A stretch of DNA of 64,000 nucleotides from Nyssa sinensis (GCA_008638375.1 CM018046.1:45791206-45855205), one strand, 5' to 3'. Counted from the stretch's first letter, positions 11,400-24,980 are shown. Notes: generated from the letters alone by a model not told the origin. Numbers and translations: made by a program.

Positions 11400-12451
11400 T
11401 CTTGGCCGTCCTACATAGTCATCCAGGTCTCTGTACATTGGATTCTAGGCATTTAGGTTCATTGACCGTTTGCACTATTCTCACATGACTTTGGGATCTG
11501 AACTTAACTTTCTCAATTTGCCCAACTATGTTGGCCATCAATCCCATCAGGTCATCCTATGCATGTGCCCTTTTCACGTGGCATCTGTTCAGCGTCTTAG
11601 GGTACAAAGTACAAACACAATTCAATGCCCCCTTGCCCATGTCAACTAAAGATTAAAACATGCATAAACCCATTTAGCTAAAACAAACACAAACAAAATC
11701 AACATCAACAGAGCAGCTCACAAAATTCACCTGTTCACTGGGCAACACTGTTCCAATTTCCAAACTCAAAATTATCACATAAACTTAAAAAAAAAAAATG
11801 TTAACTTTCTACAAAGTCGTACACAAACAAAAACTTGAAATAAAATTTAAGCTATAAACAAGTAAAATCCCTCTGATATCAACACCATTGACTCTTTCAT
11901 CAACAAATAAACAAAAAAATCATAGAAAATTATAACTTCACAAACTAAATAAACTATTATTACAAACAGAAAATAAAAATCAAACCCAGACAACACAACT
12001 AATTGAAGATAGAATTTGAATTACCACCTAGATATTAGAGAGAGAGAAAGGAGAAGAAGAAGAGAGAGAGTACCTTGTATGAAAATCGCATACTCCAAAC
12101 AAAGTAGTGAGAGAAAAGGCGAAGACGGAGAAAGAAACAAAATAAAGAAAAAGAGAGCCCCAAAATCTAGTTTGAATTATGACCGAGAGAATGAACAGTG
12201 CAATGGTATTGGATCTTTTTGAAAGATTCAAAGGTAAAACTCTTTTAGCCTTGATTGGGAAGAGAGGTTCGGTAACAATACATACAGTTCAGTAGAAGCA
12301 GAGAAATCTCTTTCTTCTACTCTTCTACTTCCTTCACTCTCGCCGGGAGACTACAGAGAGAAAGTGCAGACATGACACATGCGAACACAATTACTAGATC
12401 ATGATTGGAGGGAAGAGAGTAGAATAGCAGGAAATTATTGAAAGATGCTCC

Positions 12452-12482
<31 letters not shown>

Positions 12483-12540
12483 CAGAATTATTTGGCTGCA
12501 TTTGAATTCGATTTGGCGTCCGTTGACACTGCAACCCCAG
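11400..12540. other. Intergenic region; possible promoter and leader of the MEI2-like gene on the minus strand
   Basis: No coding gene seen. 12016-12222 is purine-rich (AGAGAGAGAAAGG..) and gives meaningless Arg/Lys-rich ORFs. 12300-12480 contains CT-rich tracts and a (CT)n microsatellite at 12455-12482. GA-rich leader DNA on the minus strand would suit a 5'-UTR of the gene starting at 5293, but there is no direct evidence. Confidence 0.3.
12455..12482. repeat. (CT)n microsatellite
   Basis: About 14 CT units followed by CCAG. Confidence 0.95.
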
Positions 12541-14024
12541 GTAGATAACTTTGAAAGAAAAATAACCCTTAGTTCCGTTAGAATTACGAAGCTAGCCCTG
12601 ATTTATGTGTAATTTAAACATTTAATAAATACACCTCATAGTTCATTTCTCTATTTATTTATTTTTTGTTGTGACAAGTTTTTTAACGAAAACTTAATTG
12701 TCAAACTATTCTTGAGACATCGAAGAATCAGAGTTTCATTCCGAATATTACTTCATTTCTTGTGAGTTACGAGCTTGGATGAAGTTGGTGCACAATGGAT
12801 TCCAAAATGCCAATTAGATTAATGTTGATTTTGCTACTACTTTCAATGCTATTTCAAGTCCTCCATTCGAATGGTATGGGAAGAATTAGCCATGCTGTTG
12901 TGGTGGGTAGTATATGGATAGTTGTTTGTGAACCCTTCGAATCTGTATATCTTTCATTCTTTTGAATAATTTTTTTTTTTTTTTCATACGTCAAGTTTTG
13001 AATAGATTGGTATAGATATATAGATGAAAAATAACAAAGTAAAAAATAGAATGACCTTGCACACCTAAAGATGTGTGATCGAAAACCGTTGATGGCATTG
13101 AGTAATTGAATCACAATGCTACTAAATCAATAAATTAAGATTCAATGTGTCGAAATAAAAAAAAAAAACACAATGATTAAAGTGACATACCCCAAATTAT
13201 TAGAATGAAAAAGTATAATTTATCCAAAATTCTTTTTATAAAAAGCGCAAGAAATAGGTGATTGAAAATGCTCAATATTTTCCAAAGATATGTTTTACAT
13301 CAAAAACAAAGTACTGTAGTGTTAATGAAAACACAAAAATTGACGAGCGTATGAAAAGAAAATCAGGATAGGACCTTATCTTATGTTATACAGATAATTA
13401 GGATCAGCACATTGAGGAGGTGTTTAAAGCTTTCTCAAACTACCTAATGTACTTGCTTGATTTGCTATTTGAAAAAACCAATAATCAATAAAATTGATGT
13501 GTTGCTAGATTTAATACATTGAGATTTCAATTCCATCTACAATCACAGTGATGGAAATGCCATAGAATGACAAGTTTATATTCATGCCTACAATGAAAAA
13601 GGGAGTGAATTTATAACCCTCAGCAGCTTTTATCAAGCAAAGCAAAAACCAAATTGGGCTCCCGGATACAAAGGGATAATAAATCCTCTCCGTAGGGTCG
13701 GAGAAAAGATGCCACTACTTGATTGGATTCTCTATACACAATAAAATTGTACAGATTCAAAAAGAAAATGAAACATCATCACAGTCTCTCTTCCTCTGGA
13801 TGCAACAAAATGTTTTTATATCCCCTTCACAGAAGCAATGCCTTCCATTTCCTCGACACACAAGTTGGACATCCAGAATACCTTTACTATCACAAAAAAA
13901 ATTCTGGCAAAGCAAAATATTTTTTTATACATCATCAAGAAGTCATATTATGACCTGATTTGTTTTTTTTGAAAAAAAGCAGCAGTCAAACATGATATCT
14001 ACATTAAATAAAGCAGGAAAAAAC
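12541..14024. other. Intergenic AT-rich DNA, no gene seen
   Basis: Short ORFs at 12854-13114 and 13719-13958 have no recognisable domain and low-complexity composition. The last part (13600-14024) may hold the 3'-UTR of the minus-strand gene ending at 14025. Confidence 0.5.
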
Positions 14025-15026
14025 TCATCTCCCTTGGTTAGAGGTGGCACTACTGCACTTCCCTTGCAACCATGTCAATCGTATTTTGTTCCCTTTAAGA
14101 GAAAGGAATGTCTCCCTCAGATTGGCGTCCTCAAAGAGGTCCAAAGCAGTGAAGTAGACAGCGTCCTGAATCCCATTAATCTCATCCAAGGCTTTGATGC
14201 AATTGGTTATCGTAAATCTATCATCACTCTGAGGTTTGGCAACTATCCTCAACTTTGAAGCAGCGACCATCCCTAACATAGCTTCTGCCATAGCATCAAT
14301 TATTTCTTGACCCCTCCTGCTCTGACCTGAACAAGAGCCTGTCTCTGATGGACGCTTTCTCTTCCTCTCAGCTATGTTCTTGCCTACATATTCTGCTGAA
14401 GAAGCATGTCCTTGTGCAAACCCTGATGATGGAGTTTTAGGATGCGGGTTCCCGCTTTCCGGACATGAAGTTAGTGCTGCAGGATTTGCGCCCAGAGACT
14501 TGTCCAACTCTTCATAGTGGCTTGATTGGGCATATTTCCCATCACCTCCTGAGTCTGCAAATATAGTACATAGCTGCCCATAAATAGGACAGTCCTTGAT
14601 TTTGTTTGTTTCAGGCTTAGGATGTGCCTACAAGTACAAATAAATCAGAAAAGGAAATACAATAATAATAGAACTAACTCTGCAGAAGAAATGTACCCCA
14701 ATGTTTTCCCATAGGTCAAACCCAATGCAACAAGAATCCTCCATAGCAAAGTCATTTTGATCAAAAGCAGACTTCAGATTATAGTAACGTGTCCGCAGAA
14801 CGTCCAGATGTTTCCTCAATTGGTTGTTATTGAAGTTGAGATCTGTCTGCTTATTAAATTCATTGCGTATGTGGTTCCAAGTCTTCTTGTCGAAAACATT
14901 ATTTCGTCTGTTCCCCAGCTGAATCTGCTCAACAACCAAGTCTGCAAATATCTTATCAAGGGATACTGTCCATCTCGTCCTAAGACGTTCTTGCTTGCGT
15001 TGATGTTCACTTGCTTCACTATCCAT
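14025..15026 (-). CDS. LIMYB-like Myb/SANT-like DNA-binding domain protein, two exons, 310 codons
   Basis: Members of this plant family (L10-interacting MYB domain-containing proteins) carry an N-terminal Myb/SANT-like domain of the Myb_DNA-bind_3 type, related to the Myb partner of PIF/Harbinger transposases; most are uncharacterised nuclear proteins. Exon 1, 15026-14697, begins at ATG (MDSEASEH) and encodes the trihelix-like domain: RTRWTVSLDKIFADLVVEQ, NNVFDKKTWNHIRNEFN, NQLRKHLDVLRTRYYNLKSA and LWENIG. The donor is GTACAT and the acceptor TTGTAG. Exon 2, 14627-14025, continues AHPKPETNKIKDCPIYGQL in phase 0. It then has a Ser/Pro-rich linker, a basic patch AERKRKRP (probable nuclear signal) and the conserved C-terminal block ending FLSLKGNKIRLTWLQGKC. 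The ATG follows TTTGCAG, so an upstream non-coding exon is possible. No frameshift or stop interrupts the model. The ORFs on the opposite strand are shadows. Confidence 0.85.
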
Positions 15027-15059
15027 CTGCAAATTCGGGAGACATATTCGAAGTGAATT

Positions 15060-15680
15060 ACATGTAAGAGAAAAAAATTTTAAGTCCCAAATTCCAAATA
15101 CACTGAACTTTTTGAGGGATCATATAAATCCAGAAGAATCATCAAGTGACAAAGTCATGCTGGTCTTTTGTCACACACCCTGTAATGCTTCAGCAAACAA
15201 ACACGAAGGGGGTGCTTCTATTTTACAAATCTACAGCAACACAAATCTACAGCAACACATACACCATTGTATATGGTTTTTCACCTCTTAGTATCTTCTA
15301 AAAGGTTACATTTGCAGTAGTAGGATAATTTGTGCATCACATACACAAATTAGAATATATTAGCATCACAAAGGTGTTCCATTCATTCATAAATTTTCCA
15401 AATCTCAACCTCTAATTTTTTCAACATGAATCAGAAATGGAACTGCCACATGCCAAAGACTTCAAACAAAATAATGACAGCATACCGACATGAAACACAA
15501 TAAATGATAACAAGCTTAGCTTAGTGGCCAAATTATTAAATGCCCAATGGATAACAGACTTGCAGCATAATCAGCCCCATGCTATTAGATAACATTTATT
15601 AATAAATTGAAATGAAAAAAAAAAACATGCATCCACTACAGTGAAACATGTGCAACACATTACCGGTAGAAAATGTTTAT
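15060..15680. other. Upstream region of the LIMYB-like gene, no further gene seen
   Basis: AT-rich DNA upstream of the minus-strand gene. A 15-base phrase (aaatctacagcaaca) is repeated in tandem near 15225-15260. It presumably holds the promoter and leader; no TATA box can be assigned with confidence. Confidence 0.4.
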
Positions 15681-15681
15681 T

Positions 15682-17352
15682 CTAAGAAGCACGGACACGG
15701 GACACAAGACACGAATTCGACATGACACGGACACGTCGGCACGTGTTTTTTCAAAAAAATTGGACACCGGCACATCGTGAACACGTTGAATATAATAGTT
15801 TTTAAAAATTTTTATATAAATAATCATGTAATCAAATTCTATCCTTATATTAATCAAAATTAGGTATAAAATCAACAAAACATAAGAGATCAATTATCAA
15901 TTTATCAATCCTAATTATTAATCACTCAAAGCTTTCAATATTCCAATATGATGATTATGATCCAATGCAACATCTACACAAGTAAGAAAATTCGAAACAT
16001 GAAGTATCATAAAGGGATAAACTTAAAAATAAAGTATCAAATATTTCAATACTCAATAGATTGTAGATAACATAACGAAAAAAATTCATAGTTCTGGGTC
16101 TTTTCACTTTTCAAAGAGCAGTTAGTTGTTAATGAAATTAAAAAAAAAAAAAAAGTTGTTTAGAAAAAGAAAAGAAAGAGAAAAGACTGAAAAAATAAAA
16201 ATATCAGAACAACAATTTTGCAACCAAATGAAAACTGTAATTGCGCAGCACAACATTAATCAAATGCCATCTTTAATAGAAGATATGAGAGAAACCGAGA
16301 ACAAAAAAAAAGAGGAGGAAGAAGAAAAATAAAAATATCGGGTGTGGGGTTATTTTATTGAAATTAAAGGGTTAAAATTACAAATAAACCCCTCCACTTT
16401 TTTAATATTATAAATAAAATCCCGTGTTTTAAAAAAATTAAAAAGTTGACTTGCAACGTATCCTAGCGTATCCTGGATGCGTCCCAGCGTGTCGGAAATT
16501 AAAAAATTAAAATAAAAATTAAAATTCAAGACACTTTTTTGCGCGTGTCAGACACGTGTCCGGGACGTGTCACAGGATGTTTGTGTCTGGGACGTGTCCG
16601 ACACTGGTAAGTTGGCAAAATATGAATATTCTACTTCATAGTGACTATTCATAAACAACTTGTAGAAGATAAGTATTGCCATGCTAAAGGTACAGTCCAA
16701 ACTAAATGCTGCCCAAACAAATCAGTTTTTCTAAGTTTGTAAATCAAATACCAAAAATGAGAGAAGATGATTTAGCTGCAGATGATTAAGTGTATTTCCA
16801 TCAGCTTCTCATGCATTCCACCAACAGATGTAGTCAACTACAAGTTATACATACGCACAATTCTTCCCCCCAGGCCATCACAAGTTTAACCAAAGAAATA
16901 CCTATGACCCCAACAAAATGAAATTTAAAGTGTGTGATTCCCTCAATTTCTTGTTTAGATATATATTATTGATTAAAACTCTAGTATTAATTAAAGTATT
17001 CTTCACCCTGTCCAGTTAATACAGACACTCAATTTTGGCTCACGTGTTCGTGTCGGACAGTTTCTCGAATACGTGTCAGACACTTAAATCATGGATATTG
17101 ATAATTAAATGAAAAGTCCTTCTAACTTTTATTTAATGATTTTGCTATTTTAATATCTTAATAATATTTGTGTGATTTATGTGTTTTTATACCAAATTTA
17201 ATTACAATCATAGTAAGTTTTTATTATATAATCATATAAAAAATTCATATATATTCAACGCATCCGTATTCTACTTTTTTTTTTAGAAATAACGTGTCTT
17301 CGTATCCGTGTCGTGTCGTATCCATGTCCTGTGTTCGTATCCGTGCTTCTTA
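15682..17352. mobile_element. GAAGCACGG-family inverted-repeat elements, probably two truncated copies
   Basis: The left end (15682: CTAAGAAGCACGGACACGGG) and the right end (17300-17352: GTATCCGTGCTTCTTA) are inverted copies of the terminal sequence seen in the 508-bp element at 7284-7791. GACACG/CGTGTC arrays also occur internally at about 16450-16615 and 17035-17090. The segment therefore looks like two adjacent or nested members rather than one. The core 17100-17290 is homologous to 7550-7740. No transposase is seen, and no TSD was found around the composite. The ORF at 16126-16332 is poly-purine coding noise. Confidence 0.65.
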
Positions 17353-17639
17353 CGTACTTCATAGGATGTATGAGTATATACAAGTGAAACTTTTGTTAGA
17401 AATATATCTATAATCTATGTTCTTAAAAGTTTTTAACTGAGAAATCATGGAGTCAGTGTCAGTGAGAAGTAAGCCTGCCATCCATTATAGGAATTTCTTG
17501 CAACCCATTTTGTAACAAAAACTTAAAGTCACTTTTCTTTTGTTATGAAGAGAATCTTAGTAACAATGCCTACAAGATATTTAAGAATTTACGAAAAATT
17601 ACATTCACTTCCCCTAGGGCATAAATACCATAATTGTGA

Positions 17640-18815
17640 GAACCAGCATGGGCATCAACCCGGTGAGGTGACCGGGTGGATGTGTCACTGGTCCAACCGT
17701 CCAGTTAATTGGTCGGACCAGACCTATTTAATATTAATTTGAAAATAAAAAGTAATAAAAAAAATTAAAAAAAAAATATTGAAGAACTAAATGCATCTAT
17801 ACGTAAAATAAAAAAAAATATTAAATACACATTCAAGTATGAACATAAAAATGCACCAAAAAATATCCTCTCATAAATTATAAATAAATAAAAAGGCTTT
17901 AAAAAGGTTTAACCTAATATATGCTAGCTTTTGTCAAGGAATTAGGCATACGGGAACAGCATCATGGTTTCTGTTGAGTCATGAGTTATCATTTTGTGTT
18001 AAAATGTCAGTGATGCCATCTCATCATGTGCATTATGATAAATAAGTTGGTTAGAATGGTCCATACCCCACGTCAATTGGCAAAACAGAAAGTGGGAAAG
18101 AAGATTGCATTTGAACTAATCTTCTCCGATAAAAATAAATAAATAAATAATCCCATTCCTTTGTTTTCTATTCTATTAAACAGAGGATATGTTTTTTAAG
18201 GCGTGGCAGAACATTCGCACTTCACAAGACAAGACAGTAAATGTTGGTTGGAGGATATGGAACATATATGCTGATAAGATGGAACATGTATGCTGATAAG
18301 ATGGAACATGTATGATGCAAGAGGGGTGGATAGTATACCTCGAAGAGAAATCTGTGAGATTGAGATGACGATTGACGCGAAGAAAGTAGCCGACGATTGA
18401 CGTGAAGACGATGACCGCCGAAAGACGCACACCGGACGATGGACGAACGACGGATGACGACAGGCGCACAGACGAAGCGATGAACGAACTCTCTGTCTCG
18501 GAGAGTCTCTGAAGTCGAACCAAAGGAGGGCCAAACTTGATCCACAATTAGGGCATTGCCTCGAATTTTGATTTGTGCACTGAAATGACATGAATACCCC
18601 TACTATAATTTTATTAACAAGTGAACAATATGGGCAGACATGTCTTTTAGAAGGAATTGTTAAAACCCGCCTGGTTCTAATCTGGGCGGGTCGCACGGTT
18701 CGTCTGAAACCCGACCTGGTCGACTGGTCCAAACGGTTTGAGTCCTTATCTGGTCACAACCTCAACATTGCCCGGTTCACCAATTCTCTGGTTAAACCGG
18801 CCCAGTCGGGTTAGT
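17640..18815. mobile_element. Possible inverted-repeat element with GGTCGGACC-type ends
   Basis: The left part (17640-17720: atcaacccggtgaggtgacc, ggtccaaccgtcc) and right part (18660-18815: acccgacctggtcgactgg, ggttaaaccggcccagtcgg) share the AACCGGT/GGTCCAACC vocabulary of widespread plant inverted repeats. The GC-richer core (18220-18560) gives several overlapping minus-strand ORFs with no known domain. A 22-bp unit (gctgataagatggaacatgtat) is repeated near 18257-18320. No clean TIR alignment or TSD was obtained. Confidence 0.35.
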
Positions 18816-19590
18816 TTTCTTAAGTATGATTAATTATATTTTAATATCTTGTAATTTGATTCGAATTTTCAATAAAAGATTCTATTATCAATTAATATAA
18901 TTTAGTCCTTGGATTTACAATTTTATTTTAATTAAGGTTAATTGTAAATAATCATCTCAAATTGTTGACGGTAGATATTCGTGTATGACTCAGTGACTAG
19001 TGTAATTATTTAAATTAAAATTATAAGACTTTAATTGAAACCAATATAAATTATAATGTACTATTTTGAAATTCATATAAAATAATAGGTACTAAAATAT
19101 AATCACGCACGATTAAATGAGTAATTGTCGTTAATAAGTCATTTACAATTATTATCAATTTAAATGAAATTATAAATTAGGAAAAAAATGTTTCAATTAA
19201 TAATAGATGACTTTATTTGAAATTGAGACTAAATTATAGAATTTTAAGATATAATTAACCCTTTGAACTATGATCAATACATGTGGCTCTCCTATATTTT
19301 CAAAAATAATAAATTACACTAACTTCTCTTGATGTTAGGTGATATTACACGTGATTATTTCATAGTTAGAAAAATTATATTAACGTTCCTTGAAGTTTGT
19401 ATTTTGTAACAATTTTACCCATCCGTTGGTTAACCGTGAGTTAAATCGTCCTAATTCAAAACAATTGTGAAAAGTCTCAATTTTAAATATCTGAAATTAC
19501 TCACTTAAATCGTCCTAATTCAATTCTCATGTTCCCTTTTTGCTTAACATTGTCATTTATATCAATTTACATGTATGAGTTAATTTTTTG
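18816..19590. other. AT-rich DNA, no gene seen
   Basis: Around 19308-19420 there is a phrase (aaattacactaacttctcttgatg) resembling the left end of the MITE at 41621-42136, so a decayed member may be present. Nothing else is recognised. Confidence 0.4.
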
Positions 19591-19599
19591 CCTTGGGCA

Positions 19600-22500
19600 G
19601 AGACGGATGTAGGAGGGACAAGTGGAGGCATGACTCCCCAAAATTTGTTGATATTGTATTTTTTATTTCTAATTTTATTATAATATGTTAATAAAATAAG
19701 ATTCCCCCTGTAATGACTTGAAAATTTTTTTTTTTTTTGAATAAATGAAATTTTTTATTATTATTTTTTTTTTTGAAAGGTATGGTGAGCATGTATATAT
19801 ATAAGGTATATATGTGTATATATATATATGAGTGTATGTTTGAAAGTGTTTGTGTGTATGTTTAGATGTATAAATAAATATATATATATATATATGTTAG
19901 GGGTGTGTGTGTGTGTGCACACGTGGGTATATATATGTATATGTATATATATAACTAGTGCATGTGTGTTTGTGATATAATGTGTGTAAATGGAAATTGA
20001 GTGTAAAACACTGAATGGAAAGTGGTGGTGGCAGGCAGTAGGTGATTATGTGTGTAAGAGGACTTCAGGGTATGGATGGGCAGGTCAGACCGTGGAGAGA
20101 GAGAGAAAGAGGCTGTGGATATTATTGTATGTATATACGAGTTTGTGAGTTGAGAGAAAATAGAACCAACTAAGGGAAGCAAGAAACTGAAACCGGGAGG
20201 GTTCTTATCAAGAATTTGGGAATAGAAGCAAGAAGGGTCCGAGGGTCACTGTGAGCAAAAACCCAGGAATATAGGTAAGTTTATCAAGGCTTTTAAATTT
20301 CTGAATTTAAAGCATGAAGCTGATTTTTATTGAGAGGATAACGTAGAGCATGAATATTGAAACTTAATGCAAAAAGAATCAGTTTAAAAGGTGAAAAAAC
20401 GAGGCAAAAATGTCGAGTTGCAGGTTTATGAATAGATCTCGGGTTTCATGAAAATATAGGCTTAAAGCTTGTTTTAAGTTTCAGAGAATGATCCTTATTA
20501 GTGCAGAAACTCATCTGGGCAAAATCGGGATAAAAACAGTTAGGAAAATATCACAAAAATGGAAAATCTTGGTTGGCCGGAGCTACGGTTCTTGGCCATT
20601 TCATGGGGATCTAATGAATGAAAGTGAAAATGAAGGTTGGATACGTGATCTATGGGAAAAACGGAAGAAGATGGCATTTTTACAACTTGAAAAATCAGCC
20701 GGAAAAACTTCGCCGTCGCCCAGAGATGGCGACGGAACCCTAGGGCAAACCTACTAGAAAAACGGGGAAGAAGATGATACTGTTCGGACCTCGGGTCCGG
20801 GTCCGGTTCGATTCCGGGTTGGGCCAAGACCGGCCCCACCCCTGCCACGTGTCAATCATATGTTTTAAATTAAAAGTCAATTAGGGGTGTTTGGCTGTGA
20901 GTTTACAAAATTGAAATTAGGATTAAATTAGGAATAGGGATATTCTATCCCTGTTTTGGGTTAGCCACTGTTTGGCTAACTGAATTAGGAATAAGAAAAG
21001 TTAGAAATTTCAATTTGACCCCTGTACCTTTTTTAAATTAGGTTTGACCCCAAAACTTTAAGAAATTACACTTTGACCCCTAAACTTTTGAGAAATTATG
21101 ATCTGACCCACCAGAATAAAATATTAATAAAAAAATAATTAAAATAATTAATTATTTAATTAATTTAATTATTAAATATCACAAAATAGTCCGGAATCCA
21201 AATGGGGCAAGTTATTAGTGTATTTTAACTATCTCGACCATTCTGAGACCAATGGTGAGGTCCGTTTTAAGAGGCGGGGTCCCAAAAAATAAAAGACCCG
21301 TAGGAACATTTAAAATTATCAAAATGCCCCTAATTTGAAACGCAGTCAAACGAACGCTAAATTAAGTAAAAAAATAGTGAAATTTTATCATCTCGACCAT
21401 TCCAGACTCAACTGTGGAATCCAATTTACTGAAAAGAGGTCTCGGGACGTAAGGACCGTAAAAGTGCAAAATGATCGGTTTGCCCTTTTAAGCTCGGATG
21501 TCCAAATTGAATTCCACGAAAGCCTAAACCTATTTTTTTCGACGTTCTGGACTCAACAGTAAAGTTTAATTTGGCAAAATAGAAACTTATAAAATGAAGA
21601 TATAAAATTTGATGAATAATATAATTCAAGTAGCAATTGAACTGAGTTGTATTTCATGATTTTAGGAACACGGAAAGGTAAGGAGAAGGTGGTCTGACCT
21701 TCTGTATTTTCACTGTAGTTCTGCTACACTACGAGTACGTCTTCCTGAGTTGAGACTGACCCATCAGGTATGGTGTATTGTGCTAAGTAAGGAATAGAAT
21801 TAAGTTTAGGAATGATTTGTATGTTGATTGAATGAATCATATAATTATTTGTTTGATGTTAGAAAAATCACATAAGGAATGTTGTTTTAAAAAGAAATCT
21901 TGAGCTGATTGTTTACGTTGCTTATGTGCTTCTTGCTGCTCTACGGAGATATGATTTGTTCTATGTGTTGGGTTGTACATGATCTATATTTTTGGGGAGT
22001 TGTTAAGATTGTGAACACATGGATTGAGTATGTATTTCCGCTGATCATGTATTGCATACATTTATGTGGAAGATGTTTTGTTATTCAGATGTTGTGATTG
22101 CTTTAAGTGGAATACATTGTTTAAAGGCATGCTCTATGTGTTGGTAAAAATTGCTTATCTGAGATTGTATTATTGCATGATGGAATTAAGGCATATTGGC
22201 ATAGTGTGACGCATTGAAAGCATAGTATGAGTTGAGTACGTGGTGCTAAATATGGTACTCAACTTCCATCATATGCGTTCTGAAAATGAGACATGGTACT
22301 CAGCTTCCATCAGATGTGTTCTGAAAACGAGACATTGTACTCAAGCTTCCATCGGATGTATTCCGAAAACGAGACATGGACATGGTATAGATTTGACATG
22401 GTTGTGGCATAGAGTGGTGTAGGTGTTTCATGGGCATTGTCACTACATTGCATGGATAATATAGATGGCATATAGATTATTGTTATTACGTGGCATGGAC

Positions 22501-23235
22501 GATTTGGAAAGCATGGGGATTATTGTTATTACATTGCATAGATGATATTGAATAACATGTAGAAATAACTGTACACTTGCACATGCCACGCCTTAAATCA
22601 TATTAATGAGTTGAATGACGTGTAGATTATTGCTAGTACGTTGTATGAATGATATTGAATGACATGTAGAAATAACTGTACGCTTGCACATGCCACGCCT
22701 TAATTTTGTTCTTTGCATTAGCATTATATCATACCAGCAGTTGAGCTGACCCATACGTGGAATAACTCCCCACAAATGACGTTCCCGGCACTCGAGACTT
22801 GAGGAAGTCTTGCAGAGTGAAGGAGATAGGAGCTTAGAATGATCTTGGTCCTTGGGAGCACATTTCGAGATGTATTGATATTGTATAAGGGCTTAAGCCC
22901 GAATGACATGTTGAATGTTTTTATTGACTGTGCTTTATATGGATGTACATTGAAGGAAATGAATGTAAGTTTGGGTTGAATCCGTTAGATTGTTCTTTAT
23001 TTCATTATTATTTTATTTTCCTTTCGTCTCGTCAATCGCGCCACGGGTTCGTTGGAATTCGGGGTGTGACACCCCCACCCCCAAAAAAATTAATAATGTA
23101 TTTTTTATCCTTAATTTTGTTAGAATATTTAAACAAAATAAGACTTGATCTTCCTAAATTTATTGATATAATTTCTTATAAATTTTAATATATTCAATTT
23201 GATATATTCTAACTAAAATTTTGGATCCGTTACTA
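19600..23235. mobile_element. Short MITE interrupted by a solo LTR
   Basis: The segments 19600-19708 and 23072-23235 together resemble, in inverted orientation, a compact element at 47307-47515. They share ctccccacttgtc, aaaattag.gataaaaaata, ggatcc and other blocks. The left end reads GAGACGGATGTAGGAGGG and the right end ends TTGGATCCGTTACTA, which form a loose terminal inverted repeat. Removing the intervening solo LTR restores one MITE of about 270 bp. It encodes no protein. Confidence 0.65.
19709..23071 (+). mobile_element. Solo LTR (3.36 kb) of a Tekay/Del-like Ty3/gypsy retrotransposon
   Basis: It begins TGTAATGACTTGAAAA and ends TTCGGGGTGTGACA, the usual start and end forms of very long LTRs of the plant chromovirus lineage Tekay/Del. 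The 5-bp TSD CCCCC flanks it (19704-19708, 23072-23076). Internal imperfect subrepeats around 21200-21560 carry the TCTCGACCATTC..GA(G/C)..CAA..GTG phrase twice, and similar subrepeats occur in the 5-kb LTR at 52638-57677. No gag or pol lies next to it, so it is a solo LTR left by LTR-LTR recombination. A TA-rich tract at 19790-19950 lies in its 5' part. ORFs inside it (for example 20488-20757) have no domain. Confidence 0.85.
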
Positions 23236-24980
23236 GTCTTGAGTAACTTAATATAAGTTTTTGTGTTTTTTAATTTTCCTTAATCGAATAAATTTTTGTG
23301 ATCATTGCCTACTGGGTTTGACATAGCTATCTTTATTCGCACAACTCCTTATGACATTATTTTATTTTATATAGTTTAATACACTTAGATGACCATCAGA
23401 GTCTAATCAGATCACAAGTATGGGTTCAAAATTTTGAAAAATCCTGAGAATAAACTTGAAATTTATGTAATTTATCAATAACTAAATCCGATGTTAAAAC
23501 TTTATTTTTATAATTCTTTTAGTTTAAACGTATCACAAAACAGATTCACAATGTTACAAAATAAAAGAATAGGCCTTTCTAAAATGTTATCAGCTTATAT
23601 AGGACACATCAATTTTGAACGGACATTTTGATAATTTCATAAAATATATTTTTGAAATTTAATTTTAAAAAAATTAAAATTTTTAATCCAAAATCCTCAA
23701 AAGAATAAAACTAGGCTTTTATCGATTTTTCATATCATATTTAGTAGCTAAATGAAATATTGGGACAATTTTATAATTTATCAAAATATGTGTGATAATT
23801 TTTAGGACTTAAGTAACCCAAATGAATACCGTATTTAAAACAGGAAAGTTAGAATTTTTTTAGGATAGTCCCTTTCTTCAATTTAACTGTATATTAGTAA
23901 TGCATTATAAAAATATGAAGTTAATTTAACATTTTATATATATATATATATAGATATATATATATATGTCGTAAACTCAGATAATATATATATATATATA
24001 TATATGTCGTAAACTCAGATACAGGGCCTTCTTCAATGGCCAGTTGGCTTGATCAGCACTTTCCTTTCACTGACTTAGGATTGAGTCGATTCAGCAGTAA
24101 ACCCTTTTTTGTTTTTTTTTGTTATATCACACTGAGAACGACGTAGTTTTAGGGCTTATTGTTATTTTAACAATAATGTTGAAGCGACGTAGTTTAGGTG
24201 CTCCGGGAAAACCAGAGCCCACTGAAAACAAGCTCCTCTTTCATTTAATTAAATTAGCTCGGCCCCTTGTTTAAAACAAGTCCAAACTTAGTAAGCTCAG
24301 TCCAGCCCACAATTTTAGATACCCAAACAACATCATCGCTCAAACAACGGTCCATTGTTTAAAACAAGTACAAAACAATGTATAATATAATTCAAAACAT
24401 TAAAGAGTGTTGTTCGTAATTGTAAAAAATTTTATGAAAAATTAATATAATTTATCTTATATTTTATATTAAGTATTATTTTTTAAAATTTAATTAAGTA
24501 AAAAAAAAACAATAAAAAAATTATCAAATGGGTACCTATGCTATGTTTGGTCCGGTTTGTATTGTGTTTTTCGATTTAATTAACAAATGTGATTAAATTG
24601 ATTTTTATTTTAAAATTTTTGATTTGATTAATCAATTAAAAATGATTATTTTATATTGATTATATAAAAAAGTAATTTAATCGTAATCAAGTCTTTGACT
24701 TTAAACAACTTCATACTTAATAAATAAGAATTCAAAATTTTAAAAAATTCACTCTTTTTATATATAACAAATCAAATATTATTTTTATTAAATAATTTAA
24801 ATATTATTCAATTATATAATAATTAAAATTACTTATTGGATATCAATCTAAATACCCTCAAAATCCCCTAGTAATTGCGCTACCGGCCACTTTCGTATTG
24901 AATCCAAAACCTCCGCATACGGATCTGGATAAGAAAGACAATACGACACTTGTATATAATAACGGGCATCTCATTTGGCC
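23236..24980. other. AT-rich intergenic DNA upstream of the MAP kinase gene
   Basis: No gene seen. TA-rich repeats at about 23932-24005 contain a direct repeat of tatatgtcgtaaactcagat. The last few hundred bases are presumably the distal promoter of the MAP kinase gene. Confidence 0.45.

Noticed and set aside
12016..12231. Arg/Lys-rich and complementary ORFs
   Set aside because: Simple GA-rich sequence read in two directions; more likely leader or promoter DNA.
14757..15056. Plus-strand ORF of 99 codons
   Set aside because: Antisense shadow of the LIMYB-like first exon.
18176..18732. Several overlapping minus-strand ORFs up to 178 codons
   Set aside because: Three frames are open at once over a GC-richer stretch, products are Ser/Arg/His-rich without domains, and the region lies between inverted-repeat-like ends.
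20488..20848. ORFs on both strands within the first solo LTR
   Set aside because: No domain; they lie in LTR sequence defined by TG..CA ends and a TSD.
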